From contig NZ_NNRJ01000051.1 in the NCBI RefSeq assembly GCF_002252445.1, forward strand, positions 1 to 64,000: a stretch of 64,000 nt of DNA. The letters run 5' to 3'. The notes under the pieces are model-generated. The model made no database searches, was not told where the DNA came from, and was given only the letters and a program-made list of their open reading frames with translations. This stretch comes from Brucella thiophenivorans. GTDB taxonomy: Bacteria; Pseudomonadota; Alphaproteobacteria; Rhizobiales; Rhizobiaceae. The position numbers and the translations under genes were made by a program. This document shows, piece after piece, positions 1 through 8,700 of the stretch. The stretch's first letter is position 1; each line of letters starts with the position of its first letter.

Positions 1-1
1 T

Positions 2-3000
2 GAAATCGCTCAACACATTTTGGAACAGGCTCTAAGCTCGGGGTCGATCAAGACAGTCCCGCGTATAAGCTTATTCAAGAAGCACAGGAAATTGACCGAC
101 GCGTTGGCGTTCCCGGCGTTATATCGGCCGACCGTGTTTTCGGACTTTTGGAAAGAGACTTCTCCTCGCAGGACATTGAGGAGGCGGTGGCGTCAGCGTT
201 AAAGCCACAAGTGAGGTGTGATCTCACTGCACATAGGGTTTTGCTTGACTTGGCAACCACACCCGAAGGGGCGGTTCAATTGGTCACGACGAACTTCGAT
301 AGATTATTTGACGATTGCGGACGCAATCTTCAAACATGGCAACCACCGAAGTTGCCTGACCCTTTGCGCCCGAATGACATCAACGGAATAGTATACCTGC
401 ACGGCCGATCTACACCGACTTATACTGGTGCTGAAGGAGACGGTTTTGTTCTTTCAAGCTCCGAATTTGGACGGGCATACTTATCGGACGGGTGGGCAAC
501 AACATTCATTAGAGAGATACTTGGCAAATATGTCGTCGTATTTGTTGGGTATACTGCTGACGATCCGCCTGTTCAATTTCTCCTTGAAGCTCTGCGCAGA
601 GCCTCCGGGAAGCTTGAAAATGCTTATGCTTTTCAATCCGGTGATCACGACGATGCTGCTGCACGGTGGCGGCACAAGGGTGTTGAGGCCATTCCATACA
701 GTCCGGACAATGAACACGCTGCTTTATGGCAATCTCTCGAGGCCTGGGCAGAGCGTGCTCGTGATCCTGACGCTTGGCATGCGAAAGTTATTGAAGGATC
801 CAAGATGGGGCCGGCAGTACTTAAGCCCCATGAGCGCGGTCAGGTTGCACATGTAGTCTCAACTTATGAGGGCGTGAAAAAATTCTGCCTCGGTGAGTTT
901 GTTCCATCTGCAGAATGGCTTTGTGTGTTCGATAAACATCGCCGATTTGCTAAGCCAGGTAGTACAGGTTCGCGTAGTAGCAAAGGCCCTTATATTGATC
1001 CATTTGATCTGTACGGCATTGATTCAGACGTTCCGCCGACGAAACTTGACCCAGAGGATTATTACGCCAAGCGTGAAACGCCATCCGATGCATGGGATGC
1101 TTTTGAACTTAATCGGCTTGACCGATCACCGATCCGGGAGGAAAATCTTCCGGCACTCCGCGGATATTGGGCTGCTCATTCACCACGCCTAGTTCCGCGA
1201 ATAGGGCAACTGGGAGTATGGCTTGCAAAAGTCTGTGATCAGCCTGCTGCGGTATGGTGGGCCGCCCATCAGCTTTCACTTCATTGTGATATTCGTAAGT
1301 CTATCTCTTGGGAGCTAGAGCGAAGCAATAGACCAATTCCTCAAGACATATGTAAAGCTTGGCAGTCACTATTTGAAACTTGGAATTATGCGCGAGATGT
1401 CGATAAAGGTTGGTATGCATTAAAGACGACTATTAATAAAGATGGTTGGAGTAGCGCGGTTGTTAGAAGATTAGGGGAAGTGCTTCGTCCGCGCTTTTCT
1501 GTAGAACCGAATTTTTGGGGTGGTCCCAAGCCCCCAGTTTCTGAGGACGATGGTGCAGATGTAGGCCGCTTACTACGTATCGACGTCGAATATCCTGAAA
1601 CTCACGAAGTATTTGCTGTTCCAGACGAATGGTGTGCCGATGTTGTTAAGGTCTTACGAAAGAATCTTGAAGTAGCGGTTTCGTTGGAGCGTGAAATTGG
1701 AGGATACGGCCTAAGCTATATAAGCCCAATCGTTGAGGACGCTACTGAGGACTCCGATTATCATCGGACATATGGGCTCTCTGCTGCGGTTATCCAATTT
1801 GCGACTTTCTTCTCGCAGCTGGTTAAAACCAGTAAATTGGCTGGTAAGCGAGAATTTTTATCATGGCCAACCGACGATGACACTGTCTTCGCACGATTGC
1901 GAATATGGGCTTCGGGCAAAACTAACGTTATCTCGGATAAAGATTTTGGGCATGCAATAGCTTCTTTAAGCGATGCTGCATTCTGGGATAATTATCATCA
2001 AAGGGACCTATTACTGGTCCTTGCGCGAAGATGGAATAAACTCGGCATAACATCACGCAAGTTAATCGAACAAAAATTGTTTAGTGGTCCAAAACGATGG
2101 CGACGAGAGAAAGTTACTGAGTTTGAATATAGGCGAGCTTGGTCGGTTCTGAATCGCGTAAAATGGCTTGAACAATCAGGATGCAAGCTTTCCTCCACCG
2201 CTCGTGAGCAAGCGAAGCTACTTCGCACTGCGGTACCCGATTGGAAGGAGGAATATGGCGTTAAGGCTGCCGATTCGCTGGAAGGTAGATCAGGATTTGT
2301 CAGGACCAACACCAGTCATGAGGAACTGAGAGACAAGCCTCTTTCACAGGTGCTGCTGCAAGCCAAAGAAAGTAGCGGACGATCAGACGATTTTCTGGTC
2401 GAGAATGATCCTTTTGCAGGGCTTGCCTCCCAGCGCCCTGTCCGCGCTTTCGCTGCACTTAACTACGCAGCTGAACGAGGGGATTTTCCAGAGTGGGCGT
2501 GGCGACGGTTCCTCAACTCACAGGCGCGGAAGAATGACAAGTCCAGATTGGTCTGGTTGATTGCGAACCGACTAGCGCGCTATCCAAATGAGCAACTTGC
2601 GACAATCCTCCGTCCTGCGACCGATTGGCTTCGGGATGCCAGTTCGAAACTGAACATAGAGTGCATTCCTGTTTTTGACAGCATTTTGAGGAAGCTAGTC
2701 GGAATACTTCGTACATCGCCGAACGAGGGCCGTTCGGGTATTGTACGTGGTTCGAAGGAGCCAGACTGGACTATGGAAGCGATCAATTCACCTACAGGGA
2801 AGATCGCGGAGGCACTTTTTAAGGATCCCCGCAAGGATGATTTGCATCAAAACCAAGGCTTTCCTTCAGAATGGCTTGCTCACGCTGAAGCCCTGTTGAA
2901 ACTTCCACACGACTTGCGCAGACATACATTGGTGATCTTCTTTCACAGTCTCAATTGGTTTTTTGCTGTTGATCCGAATTGGACAGAGCAACATTTATTG

Positions 3001-3720
3001 CCTCTCTTACAGGGCGATGACACGGATGACCGCGATGCGGCTTGGTCGGGATTTTTGTGGGGAGCGAGAACTCCAGATAGAGAACTCTATATGCGGCTTA
3101 AGACCGATATGCTGGATTTTGCAGCTAATTCTCTTCCGTCGCGCCGCTCACATGGTGAAATTATTGCAGGGATGATCTTAGCCGGTTGGGGGAGTGTCGA
3201 CGATGCGTCCGGTGAGCGTTGCATTTCTAATGACGAGATGCGTAGTTTGCTTTTAACGGTCGATGATGAATTTCGATCACGAGTTCTGTGGCAAGCTCAA
3301 AGGTGGTCTGACGAGAAGAACGAAAATTCGCACAAGCGATGGAGAGGGCTTCTTTCCGAACTGCTTCAGATTTGGCCGCGCCAATTATCAGCCAGATCGC
3401 CCAATACATCGGCTAGGCTTTGCGAATTGGCGTTCTCCAGTGAAGATCAATTCCCTGAGATAGCTGCATTGGTTTTACCTCTCTTGAGCAAAATTGAGCG
3501 AGACCATCTAATGCTGCCAGAACTGCGTCGGTCTGGAGACAACATAGTAGACCGGTATCCAGAACAGGCGTTAGCACTCCTCTTTGCCGTTCTGCCCGGC
3601 AACGCGCTTGCGTGGCCCTACGGGATGGAAGGCATACTGCAACGAATTGGAGAAGCCAACAGCGCGCTAAATATTGATGATAGACTAATTTCATTAAGAC
3701 GCCGATGGGACGCAAGATGA
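2..3720 (+). CDS. SIR2-domain protein with large C-terminal region, 5'-incomplete and apparently frameshifted
   Basis: The SIR2 (NAD-hydrolysing) fold is visible: the TTNFD motif (Asn and Asp, about residues 49 and 51 counted from the TTG at 148), a YLHG motif with the likely catalytic His near residue 85, and VGYTADDP further on. About 1,000 residues without a recognised motif follow; the layout resembles SIR2 proteins with a DUF4020-like C-terminus, which is inference. Long SIR2 proteins of this kind often act in anti-phage defence by depleting NAD. The reading frame has a TGA at 1-3 and no ATG before 148, yet protein-like sequence (DSPAYKLIQEAQEID) continues upstream to about position 34. 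From 2 to 33 the neighbouring frame reads EIAQHILEQAL, so a one-base loss near 32-34 seems to separate two parts of one gene. The TTG at 148 is probably not a real start, as it would remove the N-terminal part of the NAD site. The gene is visibly more AT-rich than its neighbours. Confidence 0.75.
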   Translation, partial: NRSTHFGTGSKLGVDQDSPAYKLIQEAQEIDRRVGVPGVISADRVFGLLERDFSSQDIEEAVASALKPQVRCDLTAHRVLLDLATTPEGAVQLVTTNFDRLFDDCGRNLQTWQPPKLPDPLRPNDINGIVYLHGRSTPTYTGAEGDGFVLSSSEFGRAYLSDGWATTFIREILGKYVVVFVGYTADDPPVQFLLEALRRASGKLENAYAFQSGDHDDAAARWRHKGVEAIPYSPDNEHAALWQSLEAWAERARDPDAWHAKVIEGSKMGPAVLKPHERGQVAHVVSTYEGVKKFCLGEFVPSAEWLCVFDKHRRFAKPGSTGSRSSKGPYIDPFDLYGIDSDVPPTKLDPEDYYAKRETPSDAWDAFELNRLDRSPIREENLPALRGYWAAHSPRLVPRIGQLGVWLAKVCDQPAAVWWAAHQLSLHCDIRKSISWELERSNRPIPQDICKAWQSLFETWNYARDVDKGWYALKTTINKDGWSSAVVRRLGEVLRPRFSVEPNFWGGPKPPVSEDDGADVGRLLRIDVEYPETHEVFAVPDEWCADVVKVLRKNLEVAVSLEREIGGYGLSYISPIVEDATEDSDYHRTYGLSAAVIQFATFFSQLVKTSKLAGKREFLSWPTDDDTVFARLRIWASGKTNVISDKDFGHAIASLSDAAFWDNYHQRDLLLVLARRWNKLGITSRKLIEQKLFSGPKRWRREKVTEFEYRRAWSVLNRVKWLEQSGCKLSSTAREQAKLLRTAVPDWKEEYGVKAADSLEGRSGFVRTNTSHEELRDKPLSQVLLQAKESSGRSDDFLVENDPFAGLASQRPVRAFAALNYAAERGDFPEWAWRRFLNSQARKNDKSRLVWLIANRLARYPNEQLATILRPATDWLRDASSKLNIECIPVFDSILRKLVGILRTSPNEGRSGIVRGSKEPDWTMEAINSPTGKIAEALFKDPRKDDLHQNQGFPSEWLAHAEALLKLPHDLRRHTLVIFFHSLNWFFAVDPNWTEQHLLPLLQGDDTDDRDAAWSGFLWGARTPDRELYMRLKTDMLDFAANSLPSRRSHGEIIAGMILAGWGSVDDASGERCISNDEMRSLLLTVDDEFRSRVLWQAQRWSDEKNENSHKRWRGLLSELLQIWPRQLSARSPNTSARLCELAFSSEDQFPEIAALVLPLLSKIERDHLMLPELRRSGDNIVDRYPEQALALLFAVLPGNALAWPYGMEGILQRIGEANSALNIDDRLISLRRRWDAR

Positions 3721-4082
3721 TGATCTGTCATGGTCATTCTCGGTGTCCCAAAGAGTGTTTTAAGGCGAGTATAGCGACATGCGCGCTTATGGAACGAAGA
3801 GGGTGCACTGTGAACGGCTGAGTGGGCGCGCACTGTCGTCAAAACCTCTTAGACGCGCGGAGGGCAACTTTTCCAGCGCAGTCGCTCTACATCTGCCAGT
3901 CCGTTTCCTGCTCACTCCGAATTTAGCTGCAACGAGTATACTACTCTTTGCTGCTGTCGCGAATTTCCTCGCACCCCAGCAACACCGCGACTTCACTCTC
4001 TATCAATTATGCGAAGGCGTAACCGAGCGGTAACCGCGAATATTTCAGGCTGTTCCGCGAATGGTAATTTTGATAGTCCTGA
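3721..4082. other. Intergenic stretch between SIR2 gene and tRNA-Gly
   Basis: No convincing gene is visible. The open frames here lack a ribosome binding site or recognisable protein character. The stretch lies between the foreign-looking SIR2 gene and the 3' end of a tRNA, where an attachment-site remnant of an integrated element would be expected, but no second copy of the tRNA 3' end was found here. Confidence 0.5.
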
Positions 4083-4111
4083 AAAGCAAAAATCCCGGTC
4101 AAAGCCGGGAT
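4083..4111 (-). terminator. Intrinsic terminator of tRNA-Gly
   Basis: Read on the minus strand, ATCCCGG (4111-4105) pairs with CCGGGAT (4098-4092) around a short loop, followed directly by TTTTTGCTTTT. It lies 28 bases beyond the tRNA 3' end and fits a terminator for the tRNA transcript. Confidence 0.7.
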
Positions 4112-4138
4112 CTTGATGCCTAAGCTAATCGGAAAAAC

Positions 4139-4213
4139 TGGAGCGGGCGAAGGGATTCGAACCCTCGACCCCAACCTTGGCAAGGTTGTGCTCTACCCCT
4201 GAGCTACACCCGC
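4139..4213 (-). tRNA. tRNA-Gly (anticodon GCC)
   Basis: On the minus strand the acceptor stem GCGGGTG pairs with CGCCCGC. The D arm (AGCTCAGGGGTAGAGC), anticodon stem-loop CAACC-TTGCCAA-GGTTG with anticodon GCC, and T arm (GAGGGTTCGAATCCCTT) are all present, and CCA is encoded at 4141-4139. All stems pair, so the tRNA looks functional. Its 3' end faces the SIR2 gene, the side on which integrative elements usually insert. Confidence 0.95.
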
Positions 4214-4243
4214 TCGCGCCAGTCATTTCCGTCAGGCAGGCGC

Positions 4244-4272
4244 TATATGGACCAACGCATTTGAGATTGCAA
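4244..4272 (-). promoter_or_regulatory. Putative promoter of tRNA-Gly
   Basis: On the minus strand TTGCAA (4272-4267) and CATATA (4249-4244) are separated by 17 bases, a good sigma-70-like arrangement about 30 bases before the mature tRNA 5' end. Confidence 0.5.
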
Positions 4273-4586
4273 CAGGGAAATTCAAGGAAAATGCGCTTTC
4301 GATGAAAGATAAGGTGGTATTTCTTTTAAATTATTGAAATAATTCGATTAAATTCTATTGTCCCGACTGTTGATCGAGGCAATGACCACGCAAGATATGC
4401 AGCTTTTGCATCTGTATCCTGTGGGTTGCCACTTCTGCGGGCAGAAAATGCCTGCATGAAGCGATTCATTTGCAACTGGAGACGAATCTTCGGCTTTCAC
4501 TCCGCGCGGATTATGCTCTAAGAGTATAGAAAAGCTCGGATAAAACACCTTGAGACTGTCTGCTCATTTTGGGAATAGGGATAAGC
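4273..4586. other. Intergenic region before the prolyl-tRNA editing gene
   Basis: About 310 bases without a supportable gene. An AT-rich dyad (aattattgaaataatt near 4327-4342) is present, and a promoter for the downstream gene presumably lies here, but no clear -35/-10 pair stands out. A 66-codon minus-strand frame is regarded as chance. Confidence 0.45.
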
Positions 4587-5108
4587 ATGCCTCTGACATC
4601 GCATGAACTTCATGACTATCTGAAGAACCTCGATATTGAGGTTAAGACGGTCGAGCATCCGCCATTGTTTACCGTTGCCGATTCTCAAAGTCTGCGGGGT
4701 GAAATCGCAGGTGGTCACACCAAAAACCTGTTTCTCAAAGACAAGAAAGATAATTTCTTCCTGGTGAGCGTTGATGAAGATGCACTGGTCGATCTTAAAT
4801 CGATCCATCAGATCATCGGCGCTTCCAGCCGTGTGTCGTTCGGCAAGGCTGAGAAGCTGATGGAATATCTTGGTGTGGTTCCAGGCGGTGTCACCGTGTT
4901 TGGTGCGGTGAATGACACAGACCACAATGTTCAAATCATTCTGGACGCTGCTTTGATGCAAAATGACATCATTAATGGCCATCCTCTGACCAATGAGGCG
5001 ACGACATCCATCAAGCGCGATGATCTGATCCGTTTTCTTGTAGCGACGGGGCATGAGCCGCGCATTCTTGCTGTTTCGGAGGATGCCAAGGCCGCATCTT
5101 CGGTATAG
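4587..5108 (+). CDS. YbaK/ProX-family prolyl-tRNA editing protein
   Basis: A 173-residue free-standing editing domain of the YbaK/PrdX (ProXp-ala) type, a family that hydrolyses mischarged aminoacyl-tRNA such as Ala-tRNA(Pro) in the cytoplasm. Supporting features are the EHPPLFTV segment, the conserved lysine region HTKNLFLKDKK (about residues 46-56) and the late segment containing VTVFGAVND, all typical of the family. The ATG at 4587 was chosen over a TTG at 4569 because it begins the usual N-terminus and has a GGG-rich Shine-Dalgarno-like stretch just before it. It appears to be a single-gene unit. The exact tRNA substrate cannot be read from the sequence. Confidence 0.9.
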   Translation: MPLTSHELHDYLKNLDIEVKTVEHPPLFTVADSQSLRGEIAGGHTKNLFLKDKKDNFFLVSVDEDALVDLKSIHQIIGASSRVSFGKAEKLMEYLGVVPGGVTVFGAVNDTDHNVQIILDAALMQNDIINGHPLTNEATTSIKRDDLIRFLVATGHEPRILAVSEDAKAASSV

Positions 5109-5228
5109 ACTGCTTATTGGTTTTTCGGCGACTGCTGCTTGAAATTGGTTAGCGCCAATACGAACTGAAACATCGAAACCCGCTTGCTGCTGCCCTATAT
5201 GTAAGCGGGAAGACATAAGGAATATCCA

Positions 5229-6191
5229 ATGACGAGCCAGAACAATCCTTATTCAAATGCAAGCGGTCAAATGACTGGTAATGTGTCCTTTGGATCCACA
5301 ACGGCATCCGCAGGCGGTAATGATCTTATCAAAGACACGACCACTGCCGGTTTTCAGGCGGATGTTCTGGCGGAATCGCGTAATCAGCCGGTTCTTGTCG
5401 ATTTCTGGGCGCCGTGGTGCGGGCCATGCAAGCAACTGACGCCAATTATTGAAAATGCTGTTCGCGAAGCGGGCGGTGCGGTGAAGCTGGTGAAGATGAA
5501 TATTGACGATCACCCGTCAATCGCCGGACAGCTTGGCATTCAGTCCATCCCGGCAGTCATTGCCTTCGTGAATGGTCAGCCTGCCGATGGCTTCATGGGT
5601 GCTTTGCCGGACTCGAAGGTCAAGGAATTCATCGCCAAGATCAGCGGTCCAAATGATCAGGAAGCGGCGATCACCGAAGCGGTCAACGCAGCCAAAGAGC
5701 TTGTTGAAGCCGGTGATTTCGCGCAGGCAGCACAGATATTCTCATCGATATTGCAAGTTGCTCCCGACAATGTGGATGCCGTTGTTGGTCTTGCGACTTG
5801 TGTGCTTGAATCGGGTGATGTGGATCAAGCGCGTGAGGTTCTTGCAAGCCTGCCGGAAGACAAGCAGGATGCGCCCGCTGTGCGCGCAATCGAAGCACGC
5901 CTTGCACTTGCGGATCAGGTGAAGCTTATTGGCGATCCGGTCGAGCTGGAGCGGCGGGTACTGGCCGATCCGAAGGACTATCAGGCGCGGTTTGAACTTG
6001 CGCAGGTGCGCAATGCGCAAGGACGCCGTGAAGATGCGGCCGATGAATTGCTGGCAATCATGAAAGCGGATCGTAGCTGGAACGAAGACGGTGCGCGCAT
6101 GCAGCTTCTGCAATTTTTTGAAGCTTGGGGCAATATGGATCCGGCAACGCTCGGCGCGCGTCGCAAGCTTTCATCGCTCCTGTTTTCCTAG
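5229..6191 (+). CDS. Thioredoxin-TPR protein, CnoX/YbbN-like co-chaperone
   Basis: A 320-residue protein with a disordered N-terminus of about 35 residues, a thioredoxin fold with an intact active site WCGPC (Cys64 and Cys67), then tetratricopeptide-like helices from about residue 145 to the end. This is the arrangement of CnoX (YbbN), which protects proteins from oxidative damage and hands them to GroEL/DnaK. E. coli CnoX lacks a redox-active CxxC, whereas many alphaproteobacterial members keep it, as here. The start is supported by AAGGA at 5217-5221, just upstream of the ATG. The gene is followed by a palindromic repeat and then the LON-domain gene on the same strand, a common neighbourhood in Rhizobiales. 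Confidence 0.88.
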   Translation: MTSQNNPYSNASGQMTGNVSFGSTTASAGGNDLIKDTTTAGFQADVLAESRNQPVLVDFWAPWCGPCKQLTPIIENAVREAGGAVKLVKMNIDDHPSIAGQLGIQSIPAVIAFVNGQPADGFMGALPDSKVKEFIAKISGPNDQEAAITEAVNAAKELVEAGDFAQAAQIFSSILQVAPDNVDAVVGLATCVLESGDVDQAREVLASLPEDKQDAPAVRAIEARLALADQVKLIGDPVELERRVLADPKDYQARFELAQVRNAQGRREDAADELLAIMKADRSWNEDGARMQLLQFFEAWGNMDPATLGARRKLSSLLFS

Positions 6192-6300
6192 AGCACGTCT
6201 AGCAACAAAGCGAAGCGGTTTTGTGTAGGATAGCGCGATAAAACAAATAGATAGAGCGGTTCTTACGATTCCATTTAAACGGGAACCGCTCTGAATCGGG
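6192..6300. repeat. Dispersed palindromic intergenic repeat, copy 1
   Basis: AGAGCGGTTC (6253-6262) is inverted as GAACCGCTCT (6283-6292) around a TTTAAAC-containing loop. The preceding part resembles the 'agcg...agcggttttg' half of the repeat family seen elsewhere in the window. It fills most of the gap between the thioredoxin and LON-domain genes and may also end transcription. Confidence 0.6.
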
Positions 6301-6325
6301 AAGCCATCAATATAGGGAGAGTGTG

Positions 6326-7018
6326 ATGCAAGTGGGCAATGCCCGTTATCGGACGGGCGCTGATATACCAGAGCTTGTGCCGGTGTTTCCGTTAACGGGT
6401 GCGCTGCTTTTACCTGGTGGACAGTTGCCGCTCAATATTTTCGAGCCGCGTTATCTGGAAATGGTGGAAGATGCGCTGGCCGGAAAGCGCATTATCGCGA
6501 TGATCCAACCGCAAATTGACGATAGCGATGAGGACGACAACGAAAAGTTCGATGAAACTCTACGCCCACCATTGAGCCAGGTTGGATGCCTCGGACGTAT
6601 TACCACATACTCTGAAACCGGCGACGGGCGAGTGCTTATTACACTTCAGGGTATTTGCAGATTTCGCGTTCTGGAAGAGGTCCATAGCCGCAGGCCTTAT
6701 CGCCAATGCCGCATCGCACCTTTTTTAGCTGATCTGGAAGACCCGCGTGATCTCGGCGAGATTGACCGTGATGCGCTTCTGGCTGCATTCAAGGACTATC
6801 TTGAAGTGCATAATCTGGAAGCTGATTGGGAAAGTATTTCGCGTGCCGGAAATGATACGCTGGTCAACGCGTTATCGATGATGTCGCCTTTTGGACCTGC
6901 CGAAAAACAAGCGCTTCTGGAGGCGCCTGATTTGAAAACACGCGCCGCAACCCTGATCGCAATCACTGAAATGGTGCTTGCCAAGATCAAGGATGATTAT
7001 GGCTCGCGATTGCAATAA
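6326..7018 (+). CDS. LON peptidase substrate-binding (N-terminal) domain protein
   Basis: A 230-residue protein made only of the Lon N-terminal domain, with no ATPase or protease part. The N-terminal motif [20 protein letters not shown], followed by [13 protein letters not shown], is diagnostic. Family members are cytoplasmic and of uncertain role, probably substrate or ligand binding. ATG 6326 is preferred over GTG 6323 because AGGGAGAG at 6314-6321 gives the better spacing. The Trm112-like gene follows after 17 bases, so the two are probably co-transcribed. Confidence 0.9.
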   Translation: MQVGNARYRTGADIPELVPVFPLTGALLLPGGQLPLNIFEPRYLEMVEDALAGKRIIAMIQPQIDDSDEDDNEKFDETLRPPLSQVGCLGRITTYSETGDGRVLITLQGICRFRVLEEVHSRRPYRQCRIAPFLADLEDPRDLGEIDRDALLAAFKDYLEVHNLEADWESISRAGNDTLVNALSMMSPFGPAEKQALLEAPDLKTRAATLIAITEMVLAKIKDDYGSRLQ

Positions 7019-7035
7019 ATATTGAGGATAGACCA

Positions 7036-7227
7036 ATGGCTGAGAACGAAAATACCGGCAATCTCGACGTGAAGCTGCTTGAATTGCTTGTATGTCCGCT
7101 GACCAAGGGATCGCTTCTGTATGATGCGGAACACAGCGAGCTTATTTCTGAAAAAGCCAAGCTTGCTTACCCTGTTCGGGGCGGCATTCCAATTATGCTC
7201 CCATCGGAAGCGCGCGCATTGGAATAG
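7036..7227 (+). CDS. Trm112/YcaR-family small protein
   Basis: A 63-residue protein matching the Trm112p-like family: [14 protein letters not shown] near the N-terminus and [16 protein letters not shown] near the C-terminus. Eukaryotic Trm112 activates methyltransferases; bacterial forms are small cytoplasmic proteins of unproven partner. Only one Cys is seen in the N-terminal CP motif, so the second pair of zinc ligands found in some homologues is absent. It is the second gene after the LON-domain gene, with GAGGAT upstream of the ATG. Confidence 0.88.
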   Translation: MAENENTGNLDVKLLELLVCPLTKGSLLYDAEHSELISEKAKLAYPVRGGIPIMLPSEARALE

Positions 7228-7531
7228 GAGGCTTAGCCCTTCTAAGCATGTGGATTTTGCCTGTTATATAATTTCTACATATCATCAGTTCTTTTTCATA
7301 AATTTCGTGACGTCATTATTGCTTGCCGGGCGAGGGGGTTCTATAACCCCCCCCGGAACTTCAAAGCACATCCCGAAAACTGTGAAGCAGTTTTCAGACA
7401 ACATGTGTTTTTAAACAAATGGTTGAGACGCAACGATCTGCTAAAATCCGATCGAAATGCGCTTTAAGATGAAGTAGCGGAAACTCATTTCCTTGCCGCT
7501 ATTATCTGAGAAAAAACAGAGGCTTGGCATT
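7228..7531. other. Intergenic region before leuB with a strong hairpin and repeat copy
   Basis: No gene is supported. Two structures are visible: a GC-rich hairpin at 7326-7355 (CCGGG...GGGGGTT-CTAT-AACCCCC...CCCGG) and, right after it, a degenerate copy of the dispersed repeat (7366-7415, 'cacatcccgaaaactgtgaagcagttttcag'). The hairpin is not followed by a T run, so it is not a classical terminator. The leuB promoter must lie in the last ~100 bases. Confidence 0.5.
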
Positions 7532-8644
7532 ATGGCATCCAGAAAACTCCTTCTCCTGCCCGGTGACGGTATCGGTCCTGAAGCAATGGCTGAGGTCCGC
7601 AAGATAATCGATTTCCTCAATTCGGGTCTGAATCTCGGTTTTGAAACCGACGAAGGACTTGTTGGTGGTTCGGCATATGATGCGCACGGTCAGGCGATTT
7701 CCGATGCGGACATGGAAAAGGCGCTTGCTGCCGATGCCGTGCTCTTTGGTGCGGTCGGTGGGCCTAAGTGGGATAGCGTTCCTTATGAAGTGCGCCCGGA
7801 AGCAGGCCTTCTGCGTCTTCGCAAGGATTTGGCACTTTATGCCAACTTGCGTCCGGCCATCTGCTACCCGGCGCTTGCACATTCATCGTCGCTGAAGCCA
7901 GAAGTGATCGAAGGCCTCGACATTCTGATCCTGCGCGAACTGACGGGCGGTGTCTATTTCGGTGAGCCGAAGGAAATCATTGATCTCGGCAATGGCCAGA
8001 AGCGCGGTATTGATACGCAGGTTTATGATACCTATGAAATCGAACGCATCACCGATGTGGCTTTTGAACTTGCGCGCACCCGCCGCAACAAAGTCACGTC
8101 GATGGAAAAGCGCAATGTGATGAAGTCGGGCGTCTTGTGGAATCAGGTCGTCACCGCTCGCCATAAGGAAAAGCATTCTGACGTAGAGCTTGAACATATG
8201 CTGGCCGATGCTGGCGGTATGCAGCTTGTGCGCTGGCCAAAGCAGTTTGACGTGATCGTCACCGACAATCTGTTTGGCGATATGCTTTCCGACGTTGCCG
8301 CCATGCTGACCGGATCGCTTGGCATGTTGCCGTCGGCGTCGCTCGGTGCTGCTGACGGTGTGACCGGTAAGCGCAAGGCGCTTTATGAACCTGTGCATGG
8401 TTCGGCACCTGACATTGCAGGCAAGGGCATTGCCAATCCAATTGCAATGATTGCATCGCTTGCCATGTGCCTGCGCTACTCGTTCAATCTGATTGATGAA
8501 GCTGATCGTCTGGAAGCTGCGATTGCTGGTGTTCTTGATGATGGTCTGCGTACTGCCGACATCTGGTCGGAAGGCACAACCAAGATCGGCACGGTGGAAA
8601 TGGGCGATGCGATCCTTGCAAAGTTCAAGGCGCTCTCTGCCTAA
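7532..8644 (+). CDS. leuB: 3-isopropylmalate dehydrogenase LeuB
   Basis: A full-length 370-residue isopropylmalate dehydrogenase, the third step of leucine synthesis: NAD-dependent oxidative decarboxylation of 3-isopropylmalate in the cytoplasm. Visible family motifs are [10 protein letters not shown] at the N-terminus, the arginine-rich substrate region [13 protein letters not shown], the metal-binding segment [10 protein letters not shown] and [18 protein letters not shown] in the NAD-binding region. ATG 7532 follows an AGAGG Shine-Dalgarno-like element and gives the usual N-terminus; an earlier TTG at 7493 would add an unrelated extension. It is monocistronic and ends at a strong bidirectional terminator. 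Confidence 0.97.
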   Translation: MASRKLLLLPGDGIGPEAMAEVRKIIDFLNSGLNLGFETDEGLVGGSAYDAHGQAISDADMEKALAADAVLFGAVGGPKWDSVPYEVRPEAGLLRLRKDLALYANLRPAICYPALAHSSSLKPEVIEGLDILILRELTGGVYFGEPKEIIDLGNGQKRGIDTQVYDTYEIERITDVAFELARTRRNKVTSMEKRNVMKSGVLWNQVVTARHKEKHSDVELEHMLADAGGMQLVRWPKQFDVIVTDNLFGDMLSDVAAMLTGSLGMLPSASLGAADGVTGKRKALYEPVHGSAPDIAGKGIANPIAMIASLAMCLRYSFNLIDEADRLEAAIAGVLDDGLRTADIWSEGTTKIGTVEMGDAILAKFKALSA

Positions 8645-8662
8645 TTTTGAGCATATCTTTGT

Positions 8663-8700
8663 AAAAAGCCGCCGTGTGAAATTCATACGGCGGCTTTTTT
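8663..8700. terminator. Bidirectional intrinsic terminator
   Basis: AAAAAGCCGCCGTGTGAA pairs with TTCATACGGCGGCTTTTT almost perfectly (one mismatch), with A and T runs on both flanks. It can serve leuB from the left and the membrane-protein gene from the right; the latter's stop codon lies within its edge. Confidence 0.9.

Noticed and set aside
3779-4033. 84-codon plus-strand frame between SIR2 gene and tRNA
   Set aside because: No Shine-Dalgarno sequence, no family resemblance, and low-complexity composition; overlaps an equally long minus-strand frame.
4348-4548. 66-codon minus-strand frame before the prolyl-tRNA editing gene
   Set aside because: Three cysteines in the sequence looked zinc-finger-like, but spacing fits no known motif and it would occupy the promoter region.
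7121-7414. 97-codon frame overlapping the Trm112-like gene and repeat
   Set aside because: Most of it is out-of-frame Trm112 sequence and repeat DNA.
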